From assembly GCA_030584185.1 (NCBI GenBank), contig CP129495.1, forward strand, positions 310,001 to 374,000: 64,000 nucleotides of DNA, in the 5' to 3' direction. Below, piece after piece: positions 41,915 to 49,862 of this stretch (the stretch's first letter is position 1; the number at the start of each line of letters is the position of its first letter). The position numbers and the translations under genes are program-made. This DNA comes from Acidimicrobiia bacterium. Its GTDB lineage: Bacteria; Actinomycetota; Acidimicrobiia; Spongiisociales; UBA11373. The notes under the pieces are model-generated. The model worked only from the letters and a program-made list of their open reading frames with translations. It was not told the DNA's origin and made no database searches.

Positions 41915-42472
41915 TTGCGCTTGGTGGGCTACGTGCGGGAGACCGCCGACCGTTCCGATCCCCGATCGGCGTTCGCTCAGCAGGAGGAGTTGCGGCGCCA
42001 CGCCGCCGATTCCGGTGACCTCCTGGTGGCGGTGTGCCAGGACACCCGGCAGCAGGGCGCCCCCACCGCCCGTCACGGCTTCTTCTCGATGCTGGGCGTC
42101 ATCGCCTCCGGTGCCGCCGACGCCGTGCTGCTCCCTGGCGTCGCCACCCTGTCCAGCGACGAGATCGTCCAGGAGATCCTGCTCTGGGACCTCCGCACCC
42201 GAGGGGTACGCGTGATCTCGACGCTGGAGGCCGACCGAGCCATGCTCGATGCCGGTGGCGAGCCGGATCCCGCCCGCATGCTGATCCGCGATGTGCTCAC
42301 CCGCGTCGGCGAGTACGCCGCCGACGTCGCCCACCTGAAGCCGGAACCGGCGTCACCGCCGCCTGCCGACGTCCTGGTACGCATCATTGGCGCCGACCAC
42401 GCCGAGGTCCGCCTCGCAACGTCTCCAGCCGGGGACGCAGCGCAGTTCGATCCGGCCGAAGCGAGCCACTGA
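41915..42472 (+). CDS. Serine-recombinase-like protein lacking catalytic residues
   Basis: 185 residues. The N-terminus LVGYVRETADRSDP followed by QQEELRRHAADSG matches the start of resolvase/invertase catalytic domains, and ILLWDLRTRGVRVIST matches their later helix-strand. The catalytic serine position (YxRxS) holds Thr10, and the DRxxR region is replaced by VATLSSDE, so strand cleavage is unlikely. There is no helix-turn-helix or zinc domain at the C-terminus. The TTG at 41915 has AGGAGG at good spacing; GTG 41906 would overlap its own ribosome site. Confidence 0.65.
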   Translation: MRLVGYVRETADRSDPRSAFAQQEELRRHAADSGDLLVAVCQDTRQQGAPTARHGFFSMLGVIASGAADAVLLPGVATLSSDEIVQEILLWDLRTRGVRVISTLEADRAMLDAGGEPDPARMLIRDVLTRVGEYAADVAHLKPEPASPPPADVLVRIIGADHAEVRLATSPAGDAAQFDPAEASH

Positions 42473-42490
42473 GGGCGGCAGCCGGGAGGC

Positions 42491-43108
42491 TCAGTCCGGT
42501 CGCAGAGCGGCCATGACCGCCCGAGCCAGAGCGTAGGGTCGACCGGCGGCGACCAGGGCGGACCCAGCCCCCCGCGAACCGTCGTGGCGTTCCAGGATCA
42601 CGGTGACCGCCACCGAGCCCTCGGCCTCGCACACCGTCATCGCAATCAGGCGTGCCGGACGGCCCTCCACCAGTGCCCCCACCGCCGCCACCACCGCCTC
42701 GCTCACCGATTCGTCGTCGGCGGGAGCCCGACGCGAGTAACGACGGCCGTCGACGGCGGTAGCCGTCACCACCACGCCCGCATCCGACTCGTCGACGGCC
42801 AGGGAGGCCAACCGGTGTGCCGTGGCGGCCTGCGACTCCCCGACCAGGTCGGCGGGTGCGGCAAGGATCCGGGGGGACTCGGCGGGTTGGTCGGCCTCGT
42901 CCTGTGCGGCCAGGCGTGAGGTGAGGCCGTGCTCGGCGAGCACCCTGCGCACTTCGGCTCCAACTACAACCGGATCGGCATCCGGGTCAAGGCGAACCAC
43001 CACACCCGACGAAGCCTCGACCGACCGGTCGAGTTCGGCGGCGGCGACACCGGGAACGGCCCGCAGTGCCTGCTGCAGCGTTTCGGACGTGAGGGTCAAG
43101 GAGTCCAC
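42491..43108 (-). CDS. Hypothetical protein, 205 residues
   Basis: Not recognised. Two parts can be seen: an N-terminal region that reads like a ferredoxin-fold pair (AVPGVAAAELDRSVEAS, then VVVRLDPDADPVVVGAEVRR) and a C-terminal alpha/beta region with two similar strand pairs (DAGVVVTATAVDGRRYSR and GSVAVTVILERHDG). No signal peptide or membrane segment. Start uncertain: GTG 43108 is used; an upstream GTG at 43126 follows a TACCCT element too closely. Divergent from the MoxR operon. Confidence 0.6.
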   Translation of the reverse strand: MDSLTLTSETLQQALRAVPGVAAAELDRSVEASSGVVVRLDPDADPVVVGAEVRRVLAEHGLTSRLAAQDEADQPAESPRILAAPADLVGESQAATAHRLASLAVDESDAGVVVTATAVDGRRYSRRAPADDESVSEAVVAAVGALVEGRPARLIAMTVCEAEGSVAVTVILERHDGSRGAGSALVAAGRPYALARAVMAALRPD

Positions 43109-43208
43109 CCGATGTGGTCGATGAAACACCCAGGGTAGCGTCACCCGCCACTCTCGGCGGCGGTGGACTCCAGCAGGCCGAAGGTCGAGCGCAAGCCCCA
43201 CGCGCTGA

Positions 43209-43214
43209 TAGTCT
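43209..43214 (+). promoter_or_regulatory. -10 element TAGTCT for the MoxR operon
   Basis: TAGTCT lies 25 bases before the TTG at 43240; the intervening leader carries GGAGGA as ribosome-binding site. Confidence 0.4.
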
Positions 43215-43239
43215 CCCCGGGCCGGATCGAGGAGGACCG

Positions 43240-44220
43240 TTGACCACACCGCCGGTAGGCCAGGCCGAACTCGACTGGTTCGCCGCCCAGTTCGATGCCG
43301 TCGCCGGCAACGTCGAGCGCGTGATCCAGGGCAAACGCCTCGTGGTCGACCTCGTGGTCATGGCCCTCATCTCCGAGGGTCACGTCCTCGTCGAGGACGT
43401 CCCCGGGGTCGGCAAGACCCTGCTCGCCAAGTCGCTGGCGCGCAGCATCGACTGCTCCTTCCAGCGAGTCCAGTTCACGCCCGATCTGCTCCCGTCCGAC
43501 GTGACCGGCGTCTCGGTGTGGGATCGGGATCGGGGCGGGTTCGTGTTCCGCAGGGGACCGGTGTTCGCCAACATCGTCCTCGGAGACGAGATCAACCGTG
43601 CCAGCCCCAAGACGCAGGCAGCCCTGCTGGAGGCGATGGAAGAACGTCAGGTGACCGTGGACGGGACCACGCACCACCTTCCGCCGCCGTTCATGGTCGT
43701 CGCCACGCAGAACCCGATCGAACACGAAGGGACCTACCCCCTGCCCGAGGCACAGTTGGATCGCTTCATGGTGCGGTTGGTCATGGGGTACCCGTCGCGC
43801 ACGACCGAGCTGGAGATCCTCGACACCCACGGACGCGGCTCGTCTCTCGACTCCCTGAAGCCCGTCGTCTCCGGCGCCGAGGTCGGGCGGATGATCGACA
43901 TGGCTCGACGGGTGTACGTCTCCGATGCCATCAAGCAGTACCTGGTGGACACCGTGGAGGCCACGCGCACCGACCCCGACCTCCTTCTCGGTGCGTCGCC
44001 GCGCGCCACCCTGTTCCTCCAGCGGATGGCTCGCACCCGCGCCGCAGAGCAAGGACGCCACTACGTCACCCCGGACGACGTGAAGACCATGCTGCGTCCG
44101 GTCCTGACCCACCGCCTCATCCTGAGACCCGAGGCACAGATGCGAGGGATCGCCATCGACGACGTCGTCGACTCGGTGGCCGCCGGAGTCCCGGTGCCAG
44201 GGAGCGGGGTCAGAGCCTGA
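43240..44220 (+). CDS. MoxR family AAA+ ATPase
   Basis: 326-residue chaperone-like ATPase. Walker A is VEDVPGVGKTLLAK, Walker B is IVLGDEINRASPKTQAALLE, sensor 1 lies in VVATQNPIEHEGTYPLPEAQ and sensor 2/arginine region in SPRATLFLQRMART. MoxR proteins act with DUF58/VWA proteins in folding or activating extracytoplasmic or membrane complexes. TTG start at 43240 with GGAGGA upstream; overlaps the next gene by one base (TGATG). Confidence 0.93.
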   Translation: MTTPPVGQAELDWFAAQFDAVAGNVERVIQGKRLVVDLVVMALISEGHVLVEDVPGVGKTLLAKSLARSIDCSFQRVQFTPDLLPSDVTGVSVWDRDRGGFVFRRGPVFANIVLGDEINRASPKTQAALLEAMEERQVTVDGTTHHLPPPFMVVATQNPIEHEGTYPLPEAQLDRFMVRLVMGYPSRTTELEILDTHGRGSSLDSLKPVVSGAEVGRMIDMARRVYVSDAIKQYLVDTVEATRTDPDLLLGASPRATLFLQRMARTRAAEQGRHYVTPDDVKTMLRPVLTHRLILRPEAQMRGIAIDDVVDSVAAGVPVPGSGVRA

Positions 44221-45389
44221 TGCCGACGGGACGCGGGTGGGCCGCCACCGGCGTCGCCGCAGCCCTGCTCCTGCTCTGGGTCGGTTTCGGCGAGATCGAA
44301 CTGATGACGACGGCCATGTTCCTGCTCGCCGCGGTGACGGTGGGAACGATCTTCGTGCGGCTCAACACCCCCGAGGTGCTCGTGGCGAGACGCCTGGCAC
44401 CGGCGCAGATCCATGCCGGCGACACCGTCGTGGTGGAGCTGGAACTCGTGCCCTTCGTGGGCAGGAGGTTGCGCAACGTAGCCGTCGTGGACGCCGTTCA
44501 CGGGCTCGGTCTCGCCCGCTTCGCCGCCGGGAGCCTCGCCCCGCTCCAGCCAGTGGTCGCCAGATACGAGGTGGAGTGCCATCGCCGTGGCGCCTACGAG
44601 GTCGGCCCCGCGGTGGTGACGGTGAGCGACGCCTTCGGCCTCAGCGAACGGAGCCGTCGGGTGGGGACCGCAGACCGGCTGGTGGTGTACCCGATCGTCG
44701 AGAAGCTGATGGGACTCCCGCGGATGCACGGCCTGGAGGCGAGCAGGCACCGCAATCGACCAGTGTTCTCACCGACCGGATCTCACGACTTCTACACGAT
44801 GCGGGAGTATCAGGTGGGTGACGATCTGCGAAAGGTCCACTGGCCATCGTCGGCACGGCGGGACACCCTGATGATCCGTCAGTTCGAGATCCACCCTCAA
44901 GAGAAGGCACTGGTCGCCCTCGACCCCAGGCATGGCACCGACCCCGAAGCATTCGAGCAGGCGGTGATCGGCGCCGCGTCGGTGCTGACCCATCTCTTCT
45001 CTGCCGGGTTCTCCACCGAACTCGCCTTCGGTTCGACGGTCGAAGGTGCCGCCAACGGCGACGGGTACCGCCATGCCATGGATCTCCTGGCTCGGGCGAC
45101 GCCGACCCACGACCCTGATCCGACCAGGAGCCTGATGCGGCTGCGTCGGCGTCACGGTGGCGGCATCCTCCTGCTGGTGACGGCGCGGCTCGATGAGACG
45201 GCTCTGGCCGCCTACCGGGCGCTGGCTCCCGGGTTCGGTCGCAGGATCGTCCTCACCGCCGATGATGCCGACGGGCAGCTACTGGCCACCCTGGTGAATC
45301 TGGGGGCCCTCCCGGTGGTCGCCCCACCAGGCCGAGCGTGGGCGACGCCGTGGACACGGGCGATGGAGCTCTCATGGTCTACCGCCTGA
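44220..45389 (+). CDS. DUF58 domain membrane protein
   Basis: 389 residues. Two N-terminal helices (ATGVAAALLLLWVGF, MTTAMFLLAAVTVGTIFV), an immunoglobulin-like extracytoplasmic segment, and the DUF58 core with SPTGSHDFYTMREYQVGDDL and RKVHWPSSARRDTLMIRQFE, followed by a VWA-like C-terminal half. DUF58 proteins are regular partners of MoxR ATPases. Starts on the MoxR stop (TGATG); its end overlaps the transglutaminase gene by 16 bases. Confidence 0.88.
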   Translation: MPTGRGWAATGVAAALLLLWVGFGEIELMTTAMFLLAAVTVGTIFVRLNTPEVLVARRLAPAQIHAGDTVVVELELVPFVGRRLRNVAVVDAVHGLGLARFAAGSLAPLQPVVARYEVECHRRGAYEVGPAVVTVSDAFGLSERSRRVGTADRLVVYPIVEKLMGLPRMHGLEASRHRNRPVFSPTGSHDFYTMREYQVGDDLRKVHWPSSARRDTLMIRQFEIHPQEKALVALDPRHGTDPEAFEQAVIGAASVLTHLFSAGFSTELAFGSTVEGAANGDGYRHAMDLLARATPTHDPDPTRSLMRLRRRHGGGILLLVTARLDETALAAYRALAPGFGRRIVLTADDADGQLLATLVNLGALPVVAPPGRAWATPWTRAMELSWSTA

Positions 45390-47737
45390 CCTGGATCGCC
45401 GGAATCGGCGCCATCGCCCTCGCCCTGGGGCGCGTGTCGCGTCTCCTCCAGCCCGCCGAAAGCGGGCTGCCCTGGCAGGTCGTGGTGGTGGTGGCTGCGA
45501 TCCTTGGCGGTGGCCTCACCGCTGTCGCCAAGGCAAGGAGAGCTCCCGGCTGGGTGATCGCCGTCATCGACCTGGTGGCCATGGTGCTGCTGGTGGTGCG
45601 CATCGCCGCCCCGGAGACGACCCGGTGGCTGCTGCCCACCTCGGCCTCTCCAGGCGCCATCGGGGAACAGCTCGCACTGGCGCGCGATGCGATCAGATCG
45701 GGGGTCGCCCCGGTTCCTCCGGTCGACGGGATCATCGCCATCCTCGCCGCCGTCTTCTGGCTGCTGGGAGCGCTGCTGGTGTGGGGCCTTCGCTCCGACA
45801 GACCCTACGCCGCCGTCCTGACTCCGCTCGTGGTGTATCTCGAGTTCGCCGTGATGGACCGCAGGGCCGCAGGTTGGTGGACCACCGGATTCATGGCGGC
45901 CATCGGGCTGGCCCTGATGGCCGTTGCGGTCGACCGGCGGGGTGCAGCCACCGGGCGCCTCAACGGTGGCAGGCGCCTGCTCGTCCGCACCCTCCCCGCC
46001 ATCGGTGTGGTGACGCTGACGGTCACACTGGCCACGGCGTTGGTGGCCGTATCGGCGGCAACCCCGCTGGTGCCTCGCAACGGCTACCTCGACTGGCGCT
46101 ACACGGGTGGGCTCACCGGGGACTACTTCGGGAGCGTCTCCTACAACCCGTTCGTCGGGATCCGTCAGCAGCTCATCTCCCCCACCAACGTGCCGGTGTT
46201 CCTGGCCACCGTCTCCGGCGACCTTCATCCCGAAGAGATCTACTGGAGGCTGATCACCCTGGACACCTTCGACGGAGAGCAGTGGTCGGTGGGCAAGGAC
46301 GCCAAGGTCCTGGCGCCCGAGGACCTCAAGTCCTACGAACCTTCAGGGCACGCCTTCGCCGGAGAAGTGGGCACCGTCCTGGCCGACATCACCATCCACG
46401 GGCTGGTGATGGACTGGATGCCCGCACCATACGCCCCAGTCGCCGTCAGTTCCGCCAACGACGCCGTCGAGCACGGGTTCCGAGTGAAGGGCGACGACGC
46501 CTCCTTGCGCTACGCCCCGATCACCTATCAGGGGATGTCATACACGGTCCGGTCCCAGGTGCCGCGACCCGAGGTCGACGCCCTCGCCCGGCGCCCCGAT
46601 GGTGCCCTGTCGACGATCTTCGCCGAGGCGGTGGCTGCGAATCGGCTCGACCTGGATCCGACACCGCGCCTCGTCACCACCCGACCGGCACCGGACCGCG
46701 AGATCTACCTCGAACTCCCCGAGACGGTGGGCCCCGACCTGCGCTGGCTGGCGTACTCCATCACGCAGGATCTGGAGACCGAATTCGAACGCGCCCTGGC
46801 ACTGGAGTCGTTCTTCCGCGACGGGGCTGCCTTCGCCTACTCGACCGACGTGGAGACCGGCCACGGCGCCGTCGACCTCGAGGCCTGGCTCCTCGATCCG
46901 TCGAGCCCCAACTACCGGACCGGCTACTGCGAGCAGTTCGCCACCGCCCTGGCGGTGATGGCCCGGGCCGTCGGGATCCCGAGCCGAGTGGTGCTCGGTT
47001 TCACCCCGGGCACCCTCCTCGAGGATGGGCGCCTCCTCGTGCGCGACCGCAACGCCCACGCCTGGGTGGAGATGTGGATGGGCGGTCAGGGCTGGGTGCG
47101 GTTCGATTCCACACCACGAGCCGACGGCGCCGGCTTCGGAACCGGCGAGAGCCTCGGTCTCGACCTCTCGACCCTGGCGCCCGACATCGACGCCGTTCCC
47201 CAGCCCAACGGTGACGACCCAGCGCCGCCCATCGCCGGAGACCTGGGCGAGGGCGGCACCGCGACCGACACGACACCGGAGGAGGCGCCGGTGGGACAGG
47301 CTTCGCCCGGCCCTGCTTCGGTGTGGCTCGACCTCGCCCTGGCAGGTATTGCCTTGGTACTCGCTCTGGTCCTCGTGGTCCCTGGTGCCAAGTGGCTGCG
47401 CCGGCGTCGGCGCCTTGCTCGGCTCGGTGCAGGTGACATCACCGCTGCCTGGCATGAGATCGTCGATCGAATGGCCGATCTGGGCCACGGCCCCACCCCG
47501 GCGACCACACCGATGGAGTTCGCCCGTGGCATTGGAAGGGCCGTCGAGCCGTTGGCGACGTTGTACGGGGCTGTCGAGTACGGTCCGTCACGCGATGCCG
47601 ACGCCGGGATGGTGGCGCTGGCGGTTCGCTCCCTCGATGGTGCCGAGGAGACCCTTGCTGCACGCTTCTCGCCGTGGCGACGCCTCACCGCCCGGCTCAG
47701 ACCCGCCTCGCTGCTGCGGCGCCGCCGCAACGGCTGA
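45374..47737 (+). CDS. TgpA-like membrane transglutaminase
   Basis: 787 residues. Five or six N-terminal helices, a large extracytoplasmic region with a transglutaminase-like domain, one more helix (LALAGIALVLALVLVVPG) and a cytoplasmic DUF4129-type tail. The catalytic triad is visible: Cys in GYCEQFATALAVMARA, His in RNAHAWVEMW and Asp in VRFDSTPR. The family cross-links or cleaves peptides on the outer face; some members are essential. The ATG at 45374 has GGAG five bases upstream. Completes a three-gene MoxR operon. Confidence 0.9.
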   Translation: MVYRLTWIAGIGAIALALGRVSRLLQPAESGLPWQVVVVVAAILGGGLTAVAKARRAPGWVIAVIDLVAMVLLVVRIAAPETTRWLLPTSASPGAIGEQLALARDAIRSGVAPVPPVDGIIAILAAVFWLLGALLVWGLRSDRPYAAVLTPLVVYLEFAVMDRRAAGWWTTGFMAAIGLALMAVAVDRRGAATGRLNGGRRLLVRTLPAIGVVTLTVTLATALVAVSAATPLVPRNGYLDWRYTGGLTGDYFGSVSYNPFVGIRQQLISPTNVPVFLATVSGDLHPEEIYWRLITLDTFDGEQWSVGKDAKVLAPEDLKSYEPSGHAFAGEVGTVLADITIHGLVMDWMPAPYAPVAVSSANDAVEHGFRVKGDDASLRYAPITYQGMSYTVRSQVPRPEVDALARRPDGALSTIFAEAVAANRLDLDPTPRLVTTRPAPDREIYLELPETVGPDLRWLAYSITQDLETEFERALALESFFRDGAAFAYSTDVETGHGAVDLEAWLLDPSSPNYRTGYCEQFATALAVMARAVGIPSRVVLGFTPGTLLEDGRLLVRDRNAHAWVEMWMGGQGWVRFDSTPRADGAGFGTGESLGLDLSTLAPDIDAVPQPNGDDPAPPIAGDLGEGGTATDTTPEEAPVGQASPGPASVWLDLALAGIALVLALVLVVPGAKWLRRRRRLARLGAGDITAAWHEIVDRMADLGHGPTPATTPMEFARGIGRAVEPLATLYGAVEYGPSRDADAGMVALAVRSLDGAEETLAARFSPWRRLTARLRPASLLRRRRNG

Positions 47738-47759
47738 CTCCGGGCTCGTGCGGTCAGCC
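47732..47759. terminator. Inverted repeat spanning two convergent stop codons
   Basis: GGCTGAC (47732-47738) and GTCAGCC (47753-47759) are perfect seven-base arms with a 14-base loop. Each arm contains the stop codon of one of the convergent genes. It could act as a bidirectional terminator, though there is no U-tract. Confidence 0.4.
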
Positions 47760-48245
47760 CTGGGCGGCTTCTCCCTGCACGTCGTCCTCGACGCGACGCA
47801 GCATTAGGAGGAACTGTTCGCGGTCCAGCTCGAACCGGGTCACGTCCTCCTCCACCTCCCGGGTGATCTCATCGATGGCGACGAAGAACGCCAGCTGCCC
47901 TTCGCGCAGGGCATCGATCAGCTCCTCCTCGTCGGAGGCGACCCTGAAGATCGACTTGCCGTCGGTGACCAGCTTGACCTCGGCGAGATGCGAGTCCATG
48001 TCCGCCGTGCGTCGCAGATAGTCCCAGGCACGCCGCACCCGCTGTACCGACATGCCGTTGTCCAGGAGCGAGCGGACGACGCGCAGGGCGACCAGATCGC
48101 GGAACGAATAGAGACGCCGCTTACCGGGTCGGCCGCCGGTTCCCTGCAGGGATGGAACCACCAGCCCCACTCGGTCCCAGTAACGAAGTTGGTGCGCGGT
48201 GCACCCGGTCAACCGACAAGCCTGCTGAGCACTGAACGCCTCCAA
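47754..48245 (-). CDS. MerR-type transcriptional regulator
   Basis: 163 residues. The N-terminal winged helix matches MerR: FSAQQACRLTGCTAHQLRYWD, GLVVPS, then RRLYSFRDLVALRVVRSLL. The C-terminal part (about 95 residues, acidic: DEEELIDALREGQLAFFVAI) has no cysteine cluster, so it is not a metal sensor of the classic kind. TTG 48245 is chosen because a GGGAGAGGGAAGG stretch precedes it; TTG 48272 is possible. Effector and targets unknown. Confidence 0.85.
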   Translation of the reverse strand: MEAFSAQQACRLTGCTAHQLRYWDRVGLVVPSLQGTGGRPGKRRLYSFRDLVALRVVRSLLDNGMSVQRVRRAWDYLRRTADMDSHLAEVKLVTDGKSIFRVASDEEELIDALREGQLAFFVAIDEITREVEEDVTRFELDREQFLLMLRRVEDDVQGEAAQG

Positions 48246-48317
48246 GACCTTCCCTCTCCCTGTCGTGGCCAAGGACGAAGCTGCGTCCGTGGCGGAGTCT
48301 TCCCGAGAACGGCGACT

Positions 48318-48650
48318 CTAGCGGTCCCGTCGCCGCCGCCGCAGCCTGGAGGCGAAAGAATCCGGCGAGCCGACGCCCACACCGAACCGGCGGCGCAGGA
48401 TGGCCACGGTCCAGGCGGCGGCCGCCACCATGGCGGCGAAGCCGAGAAGGGCGACCAGGGTCTGCCGGGTGAAGAAGCCGAGCATCAGAGCGAAGCCGAT
48501 GACGAAGAGCAACACTGCCCAGCGGAGATTGCGAGAAGCGGTGGTGGCGACCCTGGCATCGCGCACCGAAGCGGCGAGCTTTGGATCCTCCTGATAGAAC
48601 TGCCGCTCTATCTCCTCGAGGATCCGCTGTTCTCTGTCGTCGAGGGGCAT
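48318..48650 (-). CDS. DUF3040 small membrane protein
   Basis: 110 residues. Starts MPLDDREQRILEEIERQFYQEDP, the recognisable DUF3040 N-terminus of actinobacteria, followed by two helices (WAVLLFVIGFALMLGFF, LVALLGFAAMVAAAAWTVAIL) and an arginine-rich tail. GGAG lies eight bases before the ATG. Function unknown; it has the best -10 sequence of the window. Confidence 0.88.
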   Translation of the reverse strand: MPLDDREQRILEEIERQFYQEDPKLAASVRDARVATTASRNLRWAVLLFVIGFALMLGFFTRQTLVALLGFAAMVAAAAWTVAILRRRFGVGVGSPDSFASRLRRRRRDR

Positions 48651-48676
48651 CGCAGGTCTCCGCTCTTCGGGAGCCG

Positions 48677-48682
48677 ATTATA
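48677..48682 (-). promoter_or_regulatory. Consensus -10 TATAAT for the DUF3040 gene
   Basis: TATAAT on the minus strand (48682-48677) lies 26 bases before the ATG; transcription would begin near 48670. A weak AGGTTT at 17 bases is the only -35 candidate. Confidence 0.55.
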
Positions 48683-48723
48683 CCGGTGGTCGGGGTCACA
48701 AACCTGCAGCGAGTGCCCGTCCC

Positions 48724-48729
48724 TAGACT
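48724..48729 (+). promoter_or_regulatory. -10 element TAGACT for histidine phosphatase gene
   Basis: TAGACT ends eight bases before the GTG at 48738, with no Shine-Dalgarno. Confidence 0.45.
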
Positions 48730-48737
48730 CGTCCGCC

Positions 48738-49352
48738 GTGCTTCACAGCCTCCATCTCGTGCGACACGGCGAGGTGCACAACCCGGACGGAGTCGTCTAC
48801 GCCGACCTACCCGGGTTCGTCCTCTCCGACCTCGGGCGGGAACAGGCTCGGGCCGCCGCGGCTCGAATCGGATCCCTGGGGGCCGATCTGGTGGTCACCT
48901 CCCCGATCGCCCGGGCACGCGAGACTGCGGCGCCGATCGCCGCCGCCATCGGCACAACCCCCATGGTCGACGAGCGGCTTCGTGAGTGGGATCTGTCGCG
49001 CCGCTGGGCCGGGGTGCGCTGGGTCGACCTCCCGGGACGCTTCCCGGGCGAGGTCGAGGCCTACCTGGCCGACCCGGCCAACCTCCCCTTCTCCCCGGAG
49101 AGCATCGACGAAGTCGGACGACGGATGAGCGCCGTCGTCGACGGCCTGGGACGGTCCCACCCCGGGAAGGTCGTGGTGCTGGTCTCCCATCAGGATCCGG
49201 TGCAGGCACTGCGCCTCTCCCTCCGTGGGATCTCCTGGTCTTCGCTGTCGGTGGACAAGCCGGGACATGCCTGCGTCATCACCCTGGTAGCCGATGGCCT
49301 GGCGTGGGATGAGGTGGCTGCCTGGGAGCCCGCGGCCGACTCACCCACCTGA
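48738..49352 (+). CDS. Histidine phosphatase (phosphoglycerate-mutase-like) family protein
   Basis: 204 residues. The phosphohistidine motif LHLVRHGEVHNPDG begins at residue 5, DLVVTSPIARARETAAPIA carries the second conserved Arg, and the second catalytic His is in VVVLVSHQDPVQALRL. Such proteins dephosphorylate small metabolites or proteins; the substrate is unknown. Probably leaderless GTG start. Confidence 0.88.
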   Translation: MLHSLHLVRHGEVHNPDGVVYADLPGFVLSDLGREQARAAAARIGSLGADLVVTSPIARARETAAPIAAAIGTTPMVDERLREWDLSRRWAGVRWVDLPGRFPGEVEAYLADPANLPFSPESIDEVGRRMSAVVDGLGRSHPGKVVVLVSHQDPVQALRLSLRGISWSSLSVDKPGHACVITLVADGLAWDEVAAWEPAADSPT

Positions 49353-49366
49353 TATCGGGTTGGCCC

Positions 49367-49372
49367 TACAAT
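49367..49372 (+). promoter_or_regulatory. -10 element TACAAT for the lipoprotein gene
   Basis: TACAAT (one mismatch to consensus) lies 30 bases before the GTG at 49403; the leader includes GAGAGGAGAG. Confidence 0.5.
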
Positions 49373-49402
49373 CCGGCGACCGCCGGGAGAGGAGAGTCGA
49401 AG

Positions 49403-49828
49403 GTGAGGCGTCTGATCGGAGCTTGGGCCGCGGCGAGCCTGCTGTTGACGGCGTGTGCCAGCGGGCCATCGGCGTCGGCGATCGCCCTCGACCAGCAGCC
49501 GGCGACCACGACGACCACGGAGCCGACCGATGCCGGAATCTTCGTGGTGCGGATCACCAACGGGAGCTTCTCCCCGTCCAACGTCACCCTGGACCTGAAC
49601 GAATCCTGGATCGTGGAGTGGCACCACGAGGACGCCCCGCGTGAGTACACGCTGATCGCCAGCACCCGCGGCGAAGACGGCAAGCCGATCTTCGAGAGCC
49701 CCCTGCTCAAGGAGGGCGACACCTTCCGGTTCGATTTCAGCGAGCTCGAGCCCAAGCTGTACCGATACTTCAGCCTCATCGGGAAGCAGCGGATCCCCGG
49801 CTTCATCGACACCAGACCGGAACGCTGA
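49403..49828 (+). CDS. Cupredoxin-fold lipoprotein without copper ligands
   Basis: 141 residues with a lipoprotein signal peptide ending in the lipobox LLTAC, then a Thr-rich linker and a plastocyanin-like domain (VVRITNGSFSPSNVTLDLNE, ESWIVEWHHEDAP, GDTFRFDF). At the usual Cys-His-Met loop it reads YRYFSLIGKQRIPGFID, so the cysteine, histidine and methionine copper ligands are missing. Probably an exported structural or binding domain. GTG start with AGAGGAGAG upstream. Processing by LspA (17936) is expected. Confidence 0.78.
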   Translation: MRRLIGAWAAASLLLTACASGPSASAIALDQQPATTTTTEPTDAGIFVVRITNGSFSPSNVTLDLNESWIVEWHHEDAPREYTLIASTRGEDGKPIFESPLLKEGDTFRFDFSELEPKLYRYFSLIGKQRIPGFIDTRPER

Positions 49829-49850
49829 TCCGCCTCTCCGTCCGACGGGG

Positions 49851-49856
49851 GATAAT
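49851..49856 (+). promoter_or_regulatory. -10 element GATAAT for leaderless membrane protein gene
   Basis: GATAAT (five of six to consensus) is followed by six bases (ggaccg) and GTG at 49863. Confidence 0.55.
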
Positions 49857-49862
49857 GGACCG

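Noticed and set aside
41340-42472. HNH and recombinase-like genes as an integrated mobile element
   Set aside because: No flanking repeats, tRNA, att-like sites or composition change; the recombinase lacks catalytic residues and neighbours look chromosomal.
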